Below are positions 16,504 to 24,834 of a DNA stretch of 64,000 nt, in pieces. The notes under the pieces were generated by a model. That model saw only the letters and a list, made by a program, of their open reading frames with translations. It had not been told where the DNA came from and searched no databases. The position numbers were made by a program, and so were the translations under genes. The stretch is from Priestia aryabhattai B8W22 (lineage in GTDB: Bacteria; Bacillota; Bacilli; Bacillales; Bacillaceae_H), in contig NZ_JYOO01000014.1 of the NCBI RefSeq assembly GCF_000956595.1, positions 1 to 64,000 of the forward strand. Reading direction: 5' to 3'. Position 1 is the stretch's first letter. Each line of letters opens with the position of its first letter.

Positions 16504-16809
16504 AATGTAAAAAAGGGTCTGAGAGTAAGAAAGCACTTTATCGTTTCTAACCAAAGCAATATAGGGGGTTATATTACTTTTAAATGTTCATTATGTGGCG
16601 GGAAATTCAAACTTAAAACCAACAAGATTCAACAAGACGATACTATTAAGTTGTTCTACCTAGTTACATTCAAGCCTAATAAATATAAGTTCTCTGAAAT
16701 TAGAGAAAAGCTTGAGGAAGTAAATACTCCTCAAGCTTTAACTTTTGTGACCTGTTTCATTATAACGCCCATTGTACTGAATCTAAATAAGGAAAACCCT
16801 CGTCATTAG
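16504..16809 (+). pseudogene. Start-less ORF with a zinc-ribbon-like motif
   Basis: A plus-strand frame open from a stop at 16501 to a TAG at 16807-16809 encodes about 100 residues, including KHFIVSNQSNIGGYITFKCS and the knuckle CSLCGGKFKLKT. It has no ATG, GTG or TTG before the conserved-looking part. Probably the remnant of a small zinc-ribbon protein; a perfect 11-bp inverted repeat lies inside its tail. No family recognised. Confidence 0.4.
16708..16738. terminator. Perfect inverted repeat, possible bidirectional terminator
   Basis: AAGCTTGAGGA / TCCTCAAGCTT, 9-nt loop. The minus strand continues TTTTCTCT. It lies about 100 bp downstream of the PH-domain-like gene. Confidence 0.5.
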
Positions 16810-16835
16810 GGCATAACTGTCTTTGTTAAACAATA

Positions 16836-17285
16836 TTACTTAACGTGCATTTTCACAAATTCATATATCTCCACAAAGTTAGGTGAAGAGATATGTGTAA
16901 CTCTATCCTTTTTGCTCCCAAATAATCCTGATTTGTTAAGATAAATCATATTGTTAGTGATGCCAAGAGCTTTGGTCATGTCGTAGTCCACTTCTTCGTA
17001 GTTCTTGTACTCATATACATGAATTTTTAACTTACCAAATGGTGGCTTCACTTCAATTAAGATAACCTTTGTATCTGTAAAGAATAGGTATCCGAAGGTT
17101 GTGCCTTTAAATGCTCCTGTAGAAAGGAAATAAAACTTCTCATCTTTTGCTTCTTTCTTAAGCAAACTAAGTATTTTTCTGTAATGTTCCCTGCTTGTTT
17201 TAGGTAGCTTCTCTGCCTCGCTGACTAAATCATCAAATGTAGAGTATTCTCCTATAATTGTAATTTCTATTTTTATCTTATTCAC
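16836..17285 (-). CDS. Bacterial PH-domain-like protein
   Basis: 149 aa; GTG start at 17285 with GGAGG 7 nt upstream. Residues ~45-145 alternate strands in the pattern of bacterial PH (YokE/SHOCT-associated) domains: EKFYFLSTGAFKGTTFGYLFFTDTKVILIEVKPPFGKLKIHVYEY and ending EIYEFVKMHVK. Such domains bind peptides or membranes; the role here is unknown. It has a near-consensus promoter (17325-17353). Confidence 0.6.
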   Translation of the reverse strand: MNKIKIEITIIGEYSTFDDLVSEAEKLPKTSREHYRKILSLLKKEAKDEKFYFLSTGAFKGTTFGYLFFTDTKVILIEVKPPFGKLKIHVYEYKNYEEVDYDMTKALGITNNMIYLNKSGLFGSKKDRVTHISSPNFVEIYEFVKMHVK

Positions 17286-17324
17286 CTTTTATCCTCCACC
17301 CAAATTCCTTTTCGTACAGAACAT

Positions 17325-17353
17325 AGTATACTACCTTTTCATTAGGGTGTCAG
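17325..17353 (-). promoter_or_regulatory. Promoter of the PH-domain-like gene
   Basis: On the minus strand CTGACA (17353-17348), 17-bp spacer, TATACT (17330-17325), about 40 bp before the GTG start. Confidence 0.65.
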
Positions 17354-17758
17354 GAGGAATTTTCACATAGAATAATAAATTTTATATTTAAATTCACTCA
17401 TTACAGTTACTGTTAATAATTTGTTGTATTACTGACCTACTAGCTAGCACGACAAGATAAAGCGTTGCTGCTTATTATTAAAACATTTAACATGAATACA
17501 AGAAGGTTATTTTACGATTGCGACTTACCTTCTTGATAGAATCATAGTTACAGGTGAGGAAGCGAGGTCGTCATTCTTAATAAAATCAAGATTTTATTAA
17601 CCCTCTAAGTACTATCTAATGACAATAAACTCTACCCATTTCTAATATATTTGAATGACATTAAAATATAGTTTTAATATAGAAAATGATAATAGAAATA
17701 ATCGAAGTTTCTTCATCAATACAGTTTAGTTTTTAGTTTTATTCTAAAGGACGTTTCT
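17354..17758. other. Gene-free region with inverted repeats
   Basis: No reading frame. Holds AAGAAGGT / ACCTTCTT arms around 17500-17535 and a perfect 11-bp AT-rich inverted repeat at 17577-17600 (TTAATAAAATC-AA-GATTTTATTAA). Confidence 0.4.
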
Positions 17759-18352
17759 TTAGATACTTAAATTAGATTCGTAAGTTCTAAGTACAATGTT
17801 ATCAATTAAATTAATAATTTCGTTTAAAGTGTTCTCACTGTTCTTTTTGCTACTTATGTCATTAGTAAGTTTTTGATATTGCATTAATAAATGATTGTTT
17901 ATTTTCGGCATCTTAACATAATTACAGGATTCGGTTACTTCATATCTCTGTACACCTTTCAAAACAACTGCTCGATATTTACCTTTCCCCCATATATTAA
18001 TATATACTCCATATCTATAATTTAATGGCTTCCTCATCCAATCCTCAATTATCTTGTTTATATCGCTCGCATTATCATTTTTTGATTTCTTCAATTCTAC
18101 TACTAAAAAATTCAGTGCATTTGTATTTCTCTTGTGAAAAATAATATCTGGTCTTCTATTTTGATAATTACGTTTTGTGACATCTAAATCAACATTTAGC
18201 CAGAAAATATACTTTGCAATTTCATTAGACAAATGATAGCTGAGATTCCATTCAGTAAAGTTTGTCTGATCTGTATTTTCAAAAATATCTGGTTGATTTT
18301 TAAATAAGTTTATAATAGAAGAATAAACTATGTTTTTTATTAATTCGTCCAT
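17759..18352 (-). CDS. PD-(D/E)XK-like nuclease, unknown subtype
   Basis: 197 aa from the ATG at 18352; an ATG at 18370 in the same frame lies inside the RBS (AGTGGAGGGG), which settles the start. RRPDIIFHKR (Asp) followed by NFLVVELKKSKND (E-L-K) is the D...ExK metal site of the PD-(D/E)XK fold. The N-terminus (WNLSYHLSNEIAKYIF) is helical. Similar small single-domain proteins occur in mobile elements and restriction loci. Not paired with a methyltransferase. Function inferred only. Confidence 0.6.
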   Translation of the reverse strand: MDELIKNIVYSSIINLFKNQPDIFENTDQTNFTEWNLSYHLSNEIAKYIFWLNVDLDVTKRNYQNRRPDIIFHKRNTNALNFLVVELKKSKNDNASDINKIIEDWMRKPLNYRYGVYINIWGKGKYRAVVLKGVQRYEVTESCNYVKMPKINNHLLMQYQKLTNDISSKKNSENTLNEIINLIDNIVLRTYESNLSI

Positions 18353-18458
18353 ATGGATATACCCCTCCACTTAGCTTGTTACTTAGAGAATTATTATTTT
18401 TCTTTCATATTTTATAATTTAAGTATCTGGGGAAATTCATTAGTAAAAGCTACAATAA

Positions 18459-18488
18459 TGGATCTAGTTTCTCTATAAACTAGATCCA
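18459..18488. repeat. Perfect 12-bp inverted repeat
   Basis: TGGATCTAGTTT-CTCTAT-AAACTAGATCCA, extended imperfectly to CAATA...TATTG. It lies between the nuclease gene and the YgiT-like ORF. There is no clear T-run, so it may be a binding site or a weak terminator. Confidence 0.5.
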
Positions 18489-18597
18489 CTATTGTACTAG
18501 ACTGTCTCTGCCCCTTGCCTTTTAAATCTTTTACATAATGTTTCATTTGCACTATTAAATAAAATTCTGGCAGAAGAACTTAGGATATATCGAATTA

Positions 18598-18795
18598 CTA
18601 CATATAGGTGATAGCGCCTTCTGTTAAACCAGAGTGGGCGCAAATATATGCTGGAACGGACTCAATAATAACTTCTTTTCTTTCTTTTGTAATAGTTATT
18701 GCTTTTTCACGTCCATCTTTTAAAACGCCCTTTATTCCTCTTACTAAAACTTTTCTCTCTTCATCCTTGTCTTCACCTCCACAGAAAATCACCAA
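18598..18795 (-). pseudogene. Degenerate YgiT-type zinc-finger ORF
   Basis: 65 codons from a TTG at 18795. The spacing of FCGGEDKDEERK and VIIESVPAYICAHSG matches YgiT/MqsA-type zinc-finger proteins (C-x-x-C ... VPA.vC..CG), but the first Cys is absent and the last is replaced by Ser. A strong GGAGGTG box followed by ATG AAG (about 18765) sits in another frame; adding one A in the following A-run would join it to this frame. Hence a frameshifted, decaying antitoxin-like gene is likely. Confidence 0.4.
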
Positions 18796-19032
18796 TAAAT
18801 CATTCCTTATTACCTCATAATTCTAAATCCATTTCTTTTATTTTGAAGAAAGTCTAAAAATTATTAATCTGAATATGAATCTTTTTAATTGTTATATTCA
18901 ACCCTCTTCTTAAAAATAAAATACCTCTGAATTATTACGAATAGAACTATACATCAAATAGGAATACTCATGGAAAGTCAAAGAAGTTAAAATCGTGAGA
19001 ATTCTTATTCTTAACACACTTCCGCTTTTGTA

Positions 19033-19058
19033 TAAAAAAGACACCCGTCATGGTGTCC
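19033..19058 (-). terminator. Terminator of the PUA/EVE-like HNH gene
   Basis: GACACC-CGTCAT-GGTGTC, followed on the minus strand by TTTTTT. Confidence 0.75.
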
Positions 19059-19096
19059 CAATCCCCTCTTTTTTCTAAATTTCCTAACATTAAATT

Positions 19097-20077
19097 CTAC
19101 CTTACATTTGATAATGAATGGTGATTAACATGCCATTCAAAGTATATTTCAGTATCACTATTCCAATACTTACAGTTTAACCCTTCAATCGCCTTTAGAT
19201 ATAACCTTAAAGATTCAGTGGTTGTTTTATCATTTACTGTCACTATTCCATTAGTTATAATGATATATCCTTTTTCAAATAAATCATCACATCCAAACTT
19301 ACACATAGGCATAACAATATTCCTAACATCAAGCTTTTCTTCTTTCGAACAAAGAGATCTTTTTTTAATATGTGCTGCAACTAAAAATGAAATTGGATAG
19401 TCCTTTCCACATATACCACATTTAGCAATTTTCTTATTTCCAAAGAGTGATTTTCTTAAGAAACTTTGCTCAGCTCTACTCTTAGTCTTTCCTTCAATAT
19501 CTAATGATGATAATTCTAAACTTTCAATAATCTTCTTGTAATCATTTTCACTTATATGTTGATTTATTGTTTCACTTTCTAACTCAAAGTAGCTCACCAA
19601 GGCATTACTCTTATCTTCATCAAGAATTGTAAAGCCTTGGACTAAATAATTCTCTTTATACCCAACTATTTCAATTAATTTAGAAATAGGAATATCATGT
19701 TCTCTAACTTCGTCTAAAAAATAGATATATTCCCATGTTTGTCCTTCGGAATTGTTTCCCCAAAGGTTTTGAGCTAATTGCTCATTATGTAATTTAAATG
19801 TTATAAAACCATACGAGTACAATGTTTTATTAGCTGAAAAGAAAGCCAAATCAGCTGCTTGTATTTTATTCCATTTTTTCATATTTACATTACTTTTTCC
19901 AGCAGTAACTCCCCAGATTGTTACAAATCCGTTAGGGTATAATTTATGTAAATAGTTAAATTCATCACTTGTTACGAAAGGCTTTATTCTTGATATCTCG
20001 ATAGGGTTAGCGATTGTTTCTACATAATTTTTTCTGGCATCTTTGTTTCCTGTCGGTTGAAGGATTACTCTACTCAT
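19097..20077 (-). CDS. PUA/EVE-like domain fused to HNH nuclease
   Basis: 326 aa from the ATG at 20077 (AGGAGTG upstream; a TTG directly precedes it). Residues ~50-150 form a PUA/EVE-like module: TIWGVTAGKSN, MKKWNKIQAADLAFFS, YGFITFKL, LWGNNSEGQTWEYIYFL. The C-terminus (~218-275) is an HNH of the HNH_2-like kind: CGICGKDY, VAAHIKKRS, NIVMPMCKFGCDDLFEKGYI. Likely a nuclease with a DNA- or modified-base-sensing head. The same head occurs in the divergently transcribed gene at 20570, and a decayed copy of this gene lies at 22300-22930. Confidence 0.7.
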   Translation of the reverse strand: MSRVILQPTGNKDARKNYVETIANPIEISRIKPFVTSDEFNYLHKLYPNGFVTIWGVTAGKSNVNMKKWNKIQAADLAFFSANKTLYSYGFITFKLHNEQLAQNLWGNNSEGQTWEYIYFLDEVREHDIPISKLIEIVGYKENYLVQGFTILDEDKSNALVSYFELESETINQHISENDYKKIIESLELSSLDIEGKTKSRAEQSFLRKSLFGNKKIAKCGICGKDYPISFLVAAHIKKRSLCSKEEKLDVRNIVMPMCKFGCDDLFEKGYIIITNGIVTVNDKTTTESLRLYLKAIEGLNCKYWNSDTEIYFEWHVNHHSLSNVR

Positions 20078-20185
20078 CAAGTTTCACTCCTATAAATCCT
20101 TATATTGCGTCTTTACCTCATAGGCTTTTTCTACAGGATAATTTATTTTATTCTTTTCTAAGTACAATCTCTTTTATATCAATCC

Positions 20186-20240
20186 CTAAGTCACTTTCAC
20201 CTAACACTGGACATATAAGCATAACCATATTTCATTAATA
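20186..20240 (-). pseudogene. N-terminal remnant of a serine recombinase
   Basis: On the minus strand ATG AAA TAT GGT TAT GCT begins MKYGYAYMSSVR then stop, matching MKYGYARVSSVGQ of the intact recombinase. The RBS and upstream TTGATACATG sequence resemble 16306-16345. A second, decayed copy of the recombinase's 5' end. Confidence 0.5.
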
Positions 20241-20569
20241 ATCACCCTTTATCCTTGATACATGCATATGAAATATCAATAATTTAAAATATACCAAGAA
20301 GAAAATGAAGAGCGGGAATAATTTGAAAGATCAATAAAAATATGATCCATAAGCCCGAAGCTGGAGTTGCAAAATATTGATATAAAATCATCATCCAAAT
20401 TATTTTAATTATTTTATAACAACCTTTCGCACGATCCATCCGTCGATTTACATGATCAATTATACAATTATTATTTTAATGGAAATCTATCTCAAATTGT
20501 ATATATATACTCATAAAACATGCTATAATTTCCAAGAAGGTATAAAGAACTAGGATTGGTGATATTTAT
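20241..20569. promoter_or_regulatory. Divergent leader with extended -10 promoter for the sensor gene
   Basis: AT-rich. TGCTATAAT at 20521-20529 is a perfect extended -10 about 40 bp before the ATG at 20570. Nothing coding. Confidence 0.5.
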
Positions 20570-21475
20570 ATGTTATATTATTTTACTGCTAGTAGTAAGG
20601 AAGCATTAGATCACTATAATAAAACTATAGTACATAAGGTTGATGTTAGTCGGTATATGGATCAACTTCAGCCCTCTACAATTAAAGACCTAAATTCAAA
20701 CGGCTGTGAGAATACAACCCACATGTGGGGGGTAAAGTCTGGAAAAGGTAATATTGGACGCTGGAATAGAATAAAAAAAGGGGACAAAGTTTTAATATAT
20801 TCACGTGGTATTTTTAAATACTACGCAACAATCGTTGCAAAAGAAAAAAATCCAACTATTTCCAAAGATATTTGGGGAACTGATTCAGACGGAAAAACTT
20901 GGGAATACTTATTTTTTATTAAAGATTTAACACCTATACACATAACTCGTGAGCAATTTAATGAATTTTTTATGTATAGTCCCAATTTTATTCCTCAAGG
21001 ATTTGGTAATGTTGCCAAAAATACTATTAATAATATGGTTAAAGAATACGAGAGTATTGATAACATTACTAAAATCTTAAATAACATTGACCTTCTTAAA
21101 ATTAAATATAGTTTTAATGATAATGCTTTGAAACTTTACAATACTTCAGTATTTCTAACTGATAGTGCAAATGATTCATTACCTTTTAAAACAATTATTA
21201 CTAATCTAGTAGATCAATTACTAAACGCTAAACAAGATTTAAAAGCTATTAACAATATTATAAGTTTTGTATCAAATCTTTTACACGAAAGTTATCTTAG
21301 TAAAGAAAATAAAATTGCTTTTTGGCGAACGGTTTATGGGCAATTCATAATAAAACAACTTCCGCTAATGGCTTATAGTAATGAGGAGATTTCTGAAGCC
21401 ATATCTACTGCTCTCGAAAAAATTAAAGAAGCAGAAAAAAAATTACATAATACCATTGACCCTTCAGAGGAATGA
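20570..21475 (+). CDS. PUA/EVE-like sensor protein without nuclease domain
   Basis: 301 aa; GGTGAT 6 nt before the ATG. Residues ~50-145 match the N-terminal module of the HNH protein at 19097: THMWGVKSGKGNIGRWNRIKKGDKVLIYS, YYATIVAKE, IWGTDSDGKTWEYLFFI, PQGFG. Instead of an HNH, the C-terminal half is helical and acidic, with no metal-binding motif seen. The next gene, 94 bp downstream on the same strand, is a membrane-anchored coiled-coil protein, and one terminator follows both. Inferred role: recognition component of a two-gene system. Confidence 0.65.
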   Translation: MLYYFTASSKEALDHYNKTIVHKVDVSRYMDQLQPSTIKDLNSNGCENTTHMWGVKSGKGNIGRWNRIKKGDKVLIYSRGIFKYYATIVAKEKNPTISKDIWGTDSDGKTWEYLFFIKDLTPIHITREQFNEFFMYSPNFIPQGFGNVAKNTINNMVKEYESIDNITKILNNIDLLKIKYSFNDNALKLYNTSVFLTDSANDSLPFKTIITNLVDQLLNAKQDLKAINNIISFVSNLLHESYLSKENKIAFWRTVYGQFIIKQLPLMAYSNEEISEAISTALEKIKEAEKKLHNTIDPSEE

Positions 21476-21569
21476 AGATAAGCACAGTCCTTTACACATC
21501 ACTATAATAATACTATGTCTACAAAGCATTTTACACTTATAAAATTAATTGCATAGGAGAGATAAAATA

Positions 21570-22091
21570 ATGAAAACATATGAATTGTTCAGCTTAATTA
21601 TATCATCTATTGGCGTAATGGCAGCGATTGTGGCAGCAGTTGTTTATTATATACAACTGAAAAAGATGAATGAGTCTGTTAATGCTGCTAATAAGTCTGT
21701 TAATGCTGCTAATGCATCCGTGGAAGCGGCATTAAAAGCTAATAAGATTTCAACATTAAATACAGTATTAACTTTAGAGGAAAGAATTACCGAAAATCAC
21801 ATTAGAATGTCTGAAGCGATAACAAAGGTTGATGAACTAACAGCTGCTGGTAATCAAGCAGATCTTGATAAAGCTAAACTAACATTAAATTTAGCTATAG
21901 AAAATTATCTGAATTCTATGGATCGCCTATGTGCATCTATTATAAATGGACTTATACCTGAAGAAGAATATAGTAGGGATTATAAATCTGCTATCTATGT
22001 GATAGTGAAAAACAAGCATTTTACAAATAAATTTAATACTGGATCTCCATATCCTAACATTATAGAAATTTATGACCGTTGGCATAATTAA
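21570..22091 (+). CDS. Single-pass membrane protein with heptad/7-residue repeats
   Basis: 173 aa from the ATG at 21570 (AGGAGAG about 8 nt upstream; an in-frame upstream start at 21549 covers the RBS). One N-terminal membrane helix (LIISSIGVMAAIVAAVVYYIQL), then tandem seven-residue units (NESVNAANKSVNAANASVEAA) and a long helical cytoplasmic part (TLNTVLTLEERITENHIRM...). This layout is shared by membrane-tethered effectors of several anti-phage systems (general knowledge), but no family is recognised. Probably co-transcribed with the upstream sensor gene. Confidence 0.6.
   Translation: MKTYELFSLIISSIGVMAAIVAAVVYYIQLKKMNESVNAANKSVNAANASVEAALKANKISTLNTVLTLEERITENHIRMSEAITKVDELTAAGNQADLDKAKLTLNLAIENYLNSMDRLCASIINGLIPEEEYSRDYKSAIYVIVKNKHFTNKFNTGSPYPNIIEIYDRWHN
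21672..21713 (+). repeat. 21-bp tandem repeat inside the membrane-protein gene
   Basis: Two consecutive near-identical copies of AGTCTGTTAATGCTGCTAAT, period 21, encoding seven residues each. Could vary in copy number between strains. Confidence 0.75.
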
Positions 22092-22106
22092 TATTAGAAA
22101 ATTCAT

Positions 22107-22149
22107 AAAAAGAAGGGACTACACTTTATAGTGGAGTCCCTTCTTTTTG
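22107..22149. terminator. Strong bidirectional terminator after the sensor/membrane pair
   Basis: AAAAAGAAGGGACT / AGTCCCTTCTTTTT perfect 14-bp arms. Confidence 0.85.
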
Positions 22150-22299
22150 CACTAAACTCATTCATAAAATTATGAACAGAAGGTGTTCATAGTTTACTTT
22201 AAGAATATTGTATATCTCTACTCTGATATTGTTAACATTAGAATTTAAGCATGATTGGTAAATACTAAATTAAACGAGGTATTAGTTGCTATTTAACCT

Positions 22300-22930
22300 T
22301 TGATACAGAATGATGGCGAAAATGCTATTCAAAATAATCAATTGTATAATAATTCATATTTTTTACAATAAATACCTCAAATACTCTCGAGATAATTTTT
22401 TAAAGGATCAGTAGTTATTTTTTCATTAATCGTAATTACCTCATTAATAACAGCTATGTAGCCTTTCTCAAATAAATCATCGCACCTAAATTTGTAAGTA
22501 GTCATCACAATATTTTTATAATTCAGTTTCTCTTCATATGAACAGAACGATCTTTTCTTAATATGAGTAGCAACCAAAATGAAATAGGATATTCCTTATC
22601 ACAAATTCCACATTTACCAATTGGTTTGTTTCCAAAGAGCGCTTTTCTTAAAAAAAACCTGTTCAGCTCTACTCTTAGTTTTTCTTACAATATCTAATTC
22701 TTCTAAATCAAAATTTTTAATAATCTCCTTGTATTCAACCTCACTAACGGGTTAAATAGCAATTTCAATTTCACTTTCAAGATCAAAGTAGCTTAATATG
22801 GCATTACTCTTATCTTCATCAAGAACCGTGAAGCCTTGGACTGAATAGTTTTCTTTATACCCAACTATTTGAATTAATTTAAAAATAGGACTATCCTATT
22901 CTCTGATTTCATCTAAGAAATCAAAAAGTA
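22300..22930 (-). pseudogene. Decayed paralogue of the PUA/EVE-like HNH gene
   Basis: On the minus strand the pieces line up in order with the gene at 19097-20077: FLDEIRE-stop, VGYKENYSVQGFTVLDEDKSN, KTKSRAEQ, LRKALFGNKPIGKCGIC, then VATHIKKRSFCSYEEK...CDDLFEKGYIAVI. At least two internal stops and two frameshifts are present, and the N-terminal ~120 residues are missing. The last intact stretch is the frame at 22377-22577. Only the non-coding tail is left beyond that. Confidence 0.8.
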
Positions 22931-22967
22931 CAATTTGGTCATGTCGTATAAAAGTATAAACAGATAA

Positions 22968-23753
22968 TTAATTGAAAAATTTTACAGAGTCCCAGAAATC
23001 AATACTGATTTCCTCTGCTTGCATTATGTTATCTGTAAATTCTGAAGTAGCACTTTCAGAAATAACTCCATATGTATTTGGGACTAAAGTTTTTCTCATA
23101 ACTTGTATTTCTTTATTTTTTATTTTTTCATTTGTTTCCAACATTATATGAAATATACTATATTTATTTTCGTTGAAATCAACAGAGTAATCAGAAGGTG
23201 AATAGCCACCAATTAAATAACTTCTATACTTACCAGGATTTCCAAAATAATAACTTTCGTGGTAGTATTCAAATTTAGAAGAAGCATCTATTACAAAGTT
23301 TTCTGGAGTAGCTTTAATCTCTCCTATTTGGGTTTTACCTAGTTTTAGATCCTCCCCAAAGACGTACGGTAACTTAGGGTTAAACCCTTGTTTTCTTGTA
23401 GTAACACCATAATACAGTACCGTATTTGATTCGTCTGTTATTGATTTAACAAAAAAGTCATCGTTCACATATATGTACTCTTTGTATTTAGGAAAAAGTG
23501 TTCCTCCCCAAGGTCGAATTATTACTGGTTTATCAAGTAATTTATTAAAATAAGAAATTTGCACCCCAGTATTTAATTTATCAATTTTTTCATACAACAC
23601 TGTCTCCCTCAAAAAAGTATCTAGCAAAAAATTCTTTATTTCTTTTCCACTTGATAATAATCCGCTGATTAAAGCAATAGCTGTTGCTAAAGATACAAAA
23701 AGCACCACTCCTTTATTCTTTTTAAATTTCTCTATCCTTCCTACTAAGTTCAT
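22968..23753 (-). CDS. Membrane-anchored protein resembling ETEC_3214-domain proteins
   Basis: 261 aa with one N-terminal membrane helix (GVVLFVSLATAIALISGLLSS) and a beta-rich extracytoplasmic or cytoplasmic body (IIRPWGGTLFPKYKEYIYVNDDFFVKSITDESNTVLYYGVTTR, FNPKLPY). The body resembles the ETEC_3214-type domain; this match is from memory and uncertain. No operon partner: a decayed gene lies downstream. Function unknown. Confidence 0.5.
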   Translation of the reverse strand: MNLVGRIEKFKKNKGVVLFVSLATAIALISGLLSSGKEIKNFLLDTFLRETVLYEKIDKLNTGVQISYFNKLLDKPVIIRPWGGTLFPKYKEYIYVNDDFFVKSITDESNTVLYYGVTTRKQGFNPKLPYVFGEDLKLGKTQIGEIKATPENFVIDASSKFEYYHESYYFGNPGKYRSYLIGGYSPSDYSVDFNENKYSIFHIMLETNEKIKNKEIQVMRKTLVPNTYGVISESATSEFTDNIMQAEEISIDFWDSVKFFN

Positions 23754-24543
23754 TCTTAATCCTCCAACTAAATAATTATACTCATTTCAAATATGTAATC
23801 TCAGACAATGCTTTTTACGCATATCCATTGGTTTCAATATATAGTTCCTTACAATTAGAATTATTGGGTCAGTATATATGGTATACTCGCCTCTTTTATA
23901 CATTGTTAATCTTTAACATCGTCTGTAGAATTTATATTTTTAAATATTTATCCACTTACTATCTATACTTTTTAACCCTCACATTTTTCGTCCAACGCAT
24001 TCCTTCCTTCGTTTTTGTAAGCAACTTCAGAAATGAGCTTTTAGAAACTTCAAACAAAAGAATACCATTTACAATATAAATATTCTAGCCTTTTTACCTC
24101 TTTTAACGCCTCTACAAATTTGTCATTTGACCTATGCTTATAATTAAATACAAAAAAATTAAAAACTTTTACACAGTTTATATTTGAGATAAAATACATA
24201 AAAGAAATGAATCTAAAGTTAATCATTACTAATTAAGAACAGAATTCATTAATAAGAATACGTATCCTAGTGATTTCTTATAAATTAGTTATACCGAAGA
24301 TAAAATTTCTATCCATAAATATCTAGAACTATTATTACTGCAACTAGTCTTCTCCTAAAAAGAGCTAGTGCAAAAAAGAGTAGCCTATGGTCTGCTACTC
24401 TTGCTTAATTACTATTTTGACAGTATGCCTGCATAATTAAATATCTATATTGTATTTAGCTTGTTATTTATAAGATTTACTCAATCTTGCTAAAAAATCT
24501 AAGTAACCCTATGGCAAATAATATTAAGAATTTTTTTATATTT
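23754..24543. other. Long AT-rich gene-free region
   Basis: About 790 bp without a convincing gene; one 83-codon plus-strand frame (23828) is low-complexity hydrophobic and lacks an RBS. Contains a strong minus-strand terminator at 24371-24402. Confidence 0.5.
24371..24402 (-). terminator. Terminator downstream of the 24.5-26.2 kb gene cluster
   Basis: GAGTAGC / GCTACTC arms; on the minus strand followed by TTTTTTG. Confidence 0.8.
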
Positions 24544-24795
24544 TTAACAATCTCCCTCTAAACCAGATATTATCGAATCTAAAAACTGCTGATTCTTCAT
24601 TTTTTTGTGTTTATCCATAATTAGTAAGATAATCATATCTAGTTCATTTACTTCTCTAAAATCTCCCTCAAAATCCTCACCATAAAATTCTATTAATTCC
24701 ATTAGCATATCTTCTAGCTCTTTATTAAAAGGTGTTAATTCAACAATTTTTTTATTTTCAATATTAATAAACCCAAATACCATTTGCTTTCCCAA
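24544..24795 (-). CDS. Small acidic protein, unknown
   Basis: 83 aa from a TTG at 24795, 6 nt after GGAGAGG; the longer frame to 24810 covers the RBS. No family recognised; helical, acidic (LEDMLMELIEFYGEDFEGDF). Last gene of a three-gene minus-strand group (386-aa, 69-aa and this one). Confidence 0.5.
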   Translation of the reverse strand: MGKQMVFGFINIENKKIVELTPFNKELEDMLMELIEFYGEDFEGDFREVNELDMIILLIMDKHKKMKNQQFLDSIISGLEGDC

Positions 24796-24834
24796 TGAAA
24801 TCCTCTCCAATCGATATATTCTACATGATCATTT

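Noticed and set aside
18608-18820. 70-codon plus-strand frame
   Set aside because: Antisense to the YgiT-like frame, Ser/Phe/Pro-rich, no RBS.
23828-24079. 83-codon hydrophobic plus-strand frame
   Set aside because: Low-complexity F/Y/L-rich translation of AT-rich DNA, no RBS, no neighbouring gene on that strand.
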